This document shows positions 14,519 through 16,949 of a stretch of 16,949 nucleotides of DNA, in pieces; within the stretch, counting starts at the first letter, position 1; each line of letters starts with the position of its first letter. A model generated the notes under the pieces. That model searched no databases, was not told the origin of the DNA, and saw nothing but the letters and a program-made list of their open reading frames with translations. The stretch lies in contig JAGLBQ010000188.1 in assembly GCA_023146675.1 (NCBI GenBank), forward strand, positions 1 to 16,949. The letters run 5' to 3'. Source of the DNA: Cocleimonas sp. (lineage in GTDB: Bacteria; Pseudomonadota; Gammaproteobacteria; Thiotrichales; Thiotrichaceae). The position numbers were made by a program, and so were the translations under genes.

Positions 14519-14557
14519 TTTTAAAAGACGCTCAAAGAGCTGAATTACTCTTTGAGC
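14519..14557 (-). terminator. terminator after the last pilin-like gene
   Basis: GCTCAAAGAG (14530-14539) pairs perfectly with CTCTTTGAGC (14548-14557) around an 8-nt loop. On the minus strand the stem is followed by GTCTTTTAAAA. It lies about 50 nt beyond the stop of the third pilin-like gene, marking the end of that transcription unit. Confidence 0.6.
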
Positions 14558-14607
14558 CGGTGAAGAAACCGAATGATTAAGGACTTTAAATATTTCTTTA
14601 GAGCTTC

Positions 14608-15180
14608 TTAAGACTCTGCACGCACCTCAACCGTAATGACATCATTATAAGCATCATCAGGCACATTTGGATTATGTCCAAAAACCTTCATTTTTAAATC
14701 TGCTCTACTACAATCAACCACCTTTTCTTTATCATTATTAGAAGTAAACTTTGTATCCATAAGCGCTACACCTGATTTATGTTCAACCATATAATATAAA
14801 GCATAAGCTGCTAAAGTAGTTTTCTTACCCTTTTTATTCAGTTTTTTTACGCCTTGTAACTTAAAATTATTCATCGTACTTACTTTGGCATAACATGTTT
14901 TTGCTGTTGACGCTACCTCCATAGAGCCAATAGCCAGCTCTTCACCCGTTTTAGTAATATCTTCTAATTTATCGACATGAATATCAATAATCTCTCTTTG
15001 TGGAGGATCAATAGTAATCTCTGATTCTTTTTTTACTCTAACATCAAATGTTTGCTTAAACATTTGTACTTTATGTAGATGCAAAGGAGAGGTTACTTCT
15101 GAATCAGTATGACTAGCAGAAAAACTTGTAGATACAAAAAAAAGGGAAACGATTGAAATTGCTAAAGGAATTTTTTTCAT
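14608..15180 (-). CDS. secreted pilin-like protein, third of three paralogs
   Basis: A 190-residue protein with a Sec signal peptide (MKKIPLAISIVSLFFVSTSFSA, cleavage near 20-22). The mature part has DPPQREIIDIHVDKLED, AIGSMEVASTAKTCYAKVST with C96, VVDCSRADLKMKVFG with C157, and the C-terminal strand YNDVITVEVRAES. The two cysteines are conserved in all three paralogs and probably form a disulfide. The Y-x-D-V-x-x-V-x-V-x-A ending resembles the last strand of chaperone-usher pilus subunits. Start: the ATG at 15178-15180 gives the same MKK(I/L)PLA beginning as its paralogs with AGGA 8 nt upstream; a TTG start at 15207 would place the signal peptide internally and is rejected. Assignment as a pilin is inferred from the usher end upstream. 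Confidence 0.65.
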   Translation of the reverse strand: MKKIPLAISIVSLFFVSTSFSASHTDSEVTSPLHLHKVQMFKQTFDVRVKKESEITIDPPQREIIDIHVDKLEDITKTGEELAIGSMEVASTAKTCYAKVSTMNNFKLQGVKKLNKKGKKTTLAAYALYYMVEHKSGVALMDTKFTSNNDKEKVVDCSRADLKMKVFGHNPNVPDDAYNDVITVEVRAES

Positions 15181-15207
15181 CATTATTTTCCTATTTATAA
15201 CGTCCAA

Positions 15208-15242
15208 CTGAGCCTATAAAATCGCTACAGGCTCAGATTTTA
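15208..15242 (-). promoter_or_regulatory. alternative hairpins before the third pilin-like gene
   Basis: CTGAGCCT pairs with AGGCTCAG (15208-15215 with 15229-15236). The overlapping TAAAATC and GATTTTA segments (15217-15223 with 15236-15242) can also pair. Each stem uses the other's loop, so they would exclude each other. The structure ends about 15 nt before the AGGA ribosome-binding site of the third pilin gene. Possible roles are an attenuator, an RNase processing site or a translation control element. Confidence 0.4.
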
Positions 15243-15304
15243 GATAGGAGCATTCCATAAATAAATATTATGAAAAATGCCGTTTCTTTCTAAAAATTTG
15301 AAAA

Positions 15305-15898
15305 TTATGACTCAGCAGTGACTTTTACAGTAATAACATCGGTATAAATATCAGAAGGTGCATTTTCATTGTATTTAAAGAAATGCATTGCTAGATCAGC
15401 CGTATTACAACCAACCTTTTGTATTTCGTCTTGATTAGATGAAAATTTTGCATACGTATTTTGAGGTAATATATCTCCTGTTGATGTTGTTGTCATATTA
15501 TTAACTTTATAGACTAAACCATAGACAGCTAATATCGGACTTACGCCATTTTCTGAACTTCCGAGAATACCTTTTAATTTAAAATCATTTGCAGTACTAA
15601 CTTTGGCATAACAATTATTAGACGTTGTCTTAACTCTCATAGAGCCAATAGGAAGATTTTCACCACTTTCCATTAATCCTTCTAATTTTTCTGTACTAAT
15701 CTCAATCATTTCATGTGCAGGTGGATCAATAACAATATTTGGCTCTTTAATAACAGCAACATCAAAATTTTGTGTAAATATTTGCGTTAGATTTGCAGGT
15801 GGCATTGGAGGCATTATTTCATCAGAAGAAGTTACTGCAAAACTTGAAGAAGCGGCAAATAAAGAAACCATAGTAAGAGCTAAAGGGAGTTTTTTCAT
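15305..15898 (-). CDS. secreted pilin-like protein, second of three paralogs
   Basis: A 197-residue protein. The signal peptide is MKKLPLALTMVSLFAASSSFA with likely cleavage after A21. The mature N-terminus has a proline-rich stretch (MPPMPPANLTQ, from about 29) before FTQNFDVAVIKEPNIVIDPP. Shared with the paralogs are LPIGSMRVKTTSNNCYAKVST (C96), KVGCNTADLAMHFF (C164) and the terminal strand IYTDVITVKVTAES. It is closest to the third paralog: both have the IDPP-x-x-E-(M/I)-I segment and YAKVST. AGGA lies 7 nt before the ATG. A stem with a U-rich tail separates it from the first paralog. The function as a pilus subunit is inferred. Confidence 0.65.
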   Translation of the reverse strand: MKKLPLALTMVSLFAASSSFAVTSSDEIMPPMPPANLTQIFTQNFDVAVIKEPNIVIDPPAHEMIEISTEKLEGLMESGENLPIGSMRVKTTSNNCYAKVSTANDFKLKGILGSSENGVSPILAVYGLVYKVNNMTTTSTGDILPQNTYAKFSSNQDEIQKVGCNTADLAMHFFKYNENAPSDIYTDVITVKVTAES

Positions 15899-15969
15899 GA
15901 TTTTTTCCTATTTATAATTTTAATAATTAGACGGGGTATTGAATATTTTTATAAAATATTATTTATTAA

Positions 15970-16016
15970 AGGTAAAATAAATTAATAGCAGTTTAAAGAC
16001 ACATTAAAACTACTAT
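15970..16016 (-). terminator. leaky-terminator-like hairpin between first and second pilin genes
   Basis: On the minus strand, just after the first pilin's stop, ATAG-x-AGTTT pairs with AAACT-x-CTAT (15985-16016, with one C-A mismatch and a bulge). It is followed by TTAATTTATTTTACC. A second AT-rich hairpin, AATATTTT with AAAATATT, lies at 15942-15960. In pilus operons such structures after the first pilin gene often reduce downstream expression. Confidence 0.35.
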
Positions 16017-16026
16017 TTATAAAAAC

Positions 16027-16542
16027 TTATGATTCTGCACGTACTTCAACATGAATTACATCATTATAAATACCATTTTGAAGTGGCATAACACTTTCCA
16101 TTCTAGAAAGACGCATTTTTAAATCACCCGTATTACAACCCACTGTTTTTTCCATATCGTTATAACCACCATAAGGATCAGCACCAAATTTTGTAACCAT
16201 TGAGCTACCTGTTGTATTTGCTGCAATATAATCTATTGTATAAGGTAAACTCTCTCCTGCTGTCATACTTTGCAATCTAAAATTATTATCTGTCATAATT
16301 CTAGCTGCACAATGATTTGCCGTTGTTTCAATATTCATAGAACCAATCAAAACACCATCACTATTCATCGCCTGACTTAAATCATTCATATCAAGATTAA
16401 CAATTTCACGCTGTAATGCCATCACATCGACGCTAGAAGGAATATTAAGTGATACTTCAAAATCTTGATTGTATACTTGAGCAAAACTATTAGATGCGAT
16501 GAAAAGAGAAAGTGCTGCCATTGCTAAGGGGAGTTTTTTCAT
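16027..16542 (-). CDS. secreted pilin-like protein, first of three paralogs
   Basis: A 171-residue protein and the shortest of the three. The signal peptide MKKLPLAMAALSLFIASNSFA is likely cut after A21, leaving QVYNQDFEVSLNIPSSVDV at the mature N-terminus, without the 20-residue extension of its paralogs. IGSMNIETTANHCAARIMTDNNFRLQS carries C78, and KTVGCNTGDLKMRL carries C136. The C-terminal strand is IYNDVIHVEVRAES. This order and the alternating hydrophobic strands suit an immunoglobulin-like, donor-strand-exchanged pilus subunit. AGGA lies 10 nt before the ATG. It is the gene nearest the usher fragment (155 nt away), so it may be the most expressed subunit. Family assignment is inferred. 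Confidence 0.65.
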   Translation of the reverse strand: MKKLPLAMAALSLFIASNSFAQVYNQDFEVSLNIPSSVDVMALQREIVNLDMNDLSQAMNSDGVLIGSMNIETTANHCAARIMTDNNFRLQSMTAGESLPYTIDYIAANTTGSSMVTKFGADPYGGYNDMEKTVGCNTGDLKMRLSRMESVMPLQNGIYNDVIHVEVRAES

Positions 16543-16697
16543 AAACTATTTTTCCTAATTTATTATTTTATATATATTAGATAGAAACTGAATTATCGAC
16601 ACTATTGTTGTAACTCAGCTAGTTTGTTCTGAACGCTGGGGGGCGACCAGATGAGTTAATAATACCCAACTATTATCGCTTTGTCATTACCACTAGT

Positions 16698-16949
16698 CTA
16701 GTTATCCATTTTTATATGAACTTTCCCGATATTGTGTATCTTTCCGATTTTATTAGGAATATTCAGTATTTGTTCAGTCTTATTTTTACTATCAAATAAT
16801 AGCAATTGATATTTTCCTGGTGGTACGGATACTAAACGAATACGCCCTGTACGATTGGTAAAAAAGGAAATCGGTTTCTTTTTTAAATCAATTGCATTTA
16901 ATTCACCGCCTTTTAATGATAATGGATTACCTGCACTATCTAATAAGGT
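16698..16949 (-). CDS. C-terminal end of a probable pilus outer-membrane usher (partial)
   Basis: An open frame running off the right edge and ending at TAG (16698-16700). The 83 visible residues read LLDSAGNPLSLKGGELNAID, then PISFFTNRTGRIRLVSVPPG, then KYQLLLFDSKN. The pattern of a small beta-sandwich with DxxGxPL, a FFTNRxGRxxL turn and PPGxYxLxL matches the C-terminal domain of CS1/alpha-type fimbrial ushers. The rest of the beta-barrel is outside the window, so it could instead be another surface protein with a carboxypeptidase-regulatory-like domain. The three pilin-like genes follow in the same direction, which supports the usher call. Confidence 0.6.
   Translation of the reverse strand, partial: TLLDSAGNPLSLKGGELNAIDLKKKPISFFTNRTGRIRLVSVPPGKYQLLLFDSKNKTEQILNIPNKIGKIHNIGKVHIKMDN

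Larger units (their letters stand above)
14257..14607. other. intergenic region between the pilin locus and DUF2058
   Basis: This 351-bp stretch contains the terminator hairpin of the pilin genes (14530-14557) and a possible 20-codon ORF on the plus strand (14353-14415) with AAGGA upstream. It must also hold the promoter of DUF2058. A CTGTAGCCTAAG phrase near 14450 echoes the palindrome at 1440-1467 but has no inverted partner. Nothing else is evident. Confidence 0.5.

Noticed and set aside
15181..15207. TTG start for the third pilin-like gene (199-residue version)
   Set aside because: It would put nine extra residues before the signal peptide and overlaps the ribosome-binding site used by the MKKIPLA start that matches the two paralogs.
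15208..15242. H-type pseudoknot formed by the interleaved stems
   Set aside because: The connecting loops would be 0 and 1 nt, too short to cross 7-bp stems; mutually exclusive hairpins are more likely.
1..16949. tRNA genes, CRISPR arrays, IS elements, prophage
   Set aside because: No cloverleaf, regularly spaced repeats, transposase or phage gene was seen. The only tRNA-like structure is the anticodon-arm mimic in the thrS leader.

Overview
The window is AT-rich proteobacterial chromosome, best explained as a low-GC gammaproteobacterium, possibly Thiotrichales-like (inference, not proven). Reasons: a classical fused ArgA (AAK plus GNAT), a thrS-infC pair with an E. coli-style thrS leader, a YaiL/DUF2058 protein with the gammaproteobacterial C-terminus, YqhA, and NnrS. 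No rRNA, tRNA, CRISPR array, IS element or phage gene was found.

Layout. 1-1529: argA (+), preceded by a repeat-like patch and followed by a short palindrome. 1530-4057: infC and thrS (-). infC appears to use an AUC start codon. thrS carries a leader hairpin that copies the tRNA-Thr anticodon arm. The usual rpmI-rplT genes do not follow infC. 4058-4600: gene-poor leader and intergenic DNA. 4601-5680: a PGPGW-type small membrane protein and a PD-(D/E)XK-like nuclease-fold protein (+). 5735-7543: tilS and yqhA (-), a tight pair. 7663-9900: a membrane-anchored glycoside-hydrolase-like protein with a CBM9-like tail (+), with a good sigma70 promoter. 10001-13038: HPP-CBS membrane protein, NnrS and a hemerythrin (+). 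NnrS and hemerythrin are 5 nt apart behind an FNR/DNR-type box, which suggests a nitrogen-oxide/NO-stress unit. 13214-14256: a small four-helix membrane protein and DUF2058 (-). 14608-16949: a putative chaperone-usher pilus locus (-). It has the C-terminal end of an usher cut by the window edge, followed by three tandem, diverged, secreted pilin-like paralogs, each with two conserved cysteines.

The most interesting signals are regulatory. They are the tRNA-Thr mimic in front of thrS, the AUC start of infC (both point to translational autoregulation), the FNR-like box of nnrS, and hairpins between the pilin genes that may set subunit ratios. The most interesting gene set is the three-pilin cluster.
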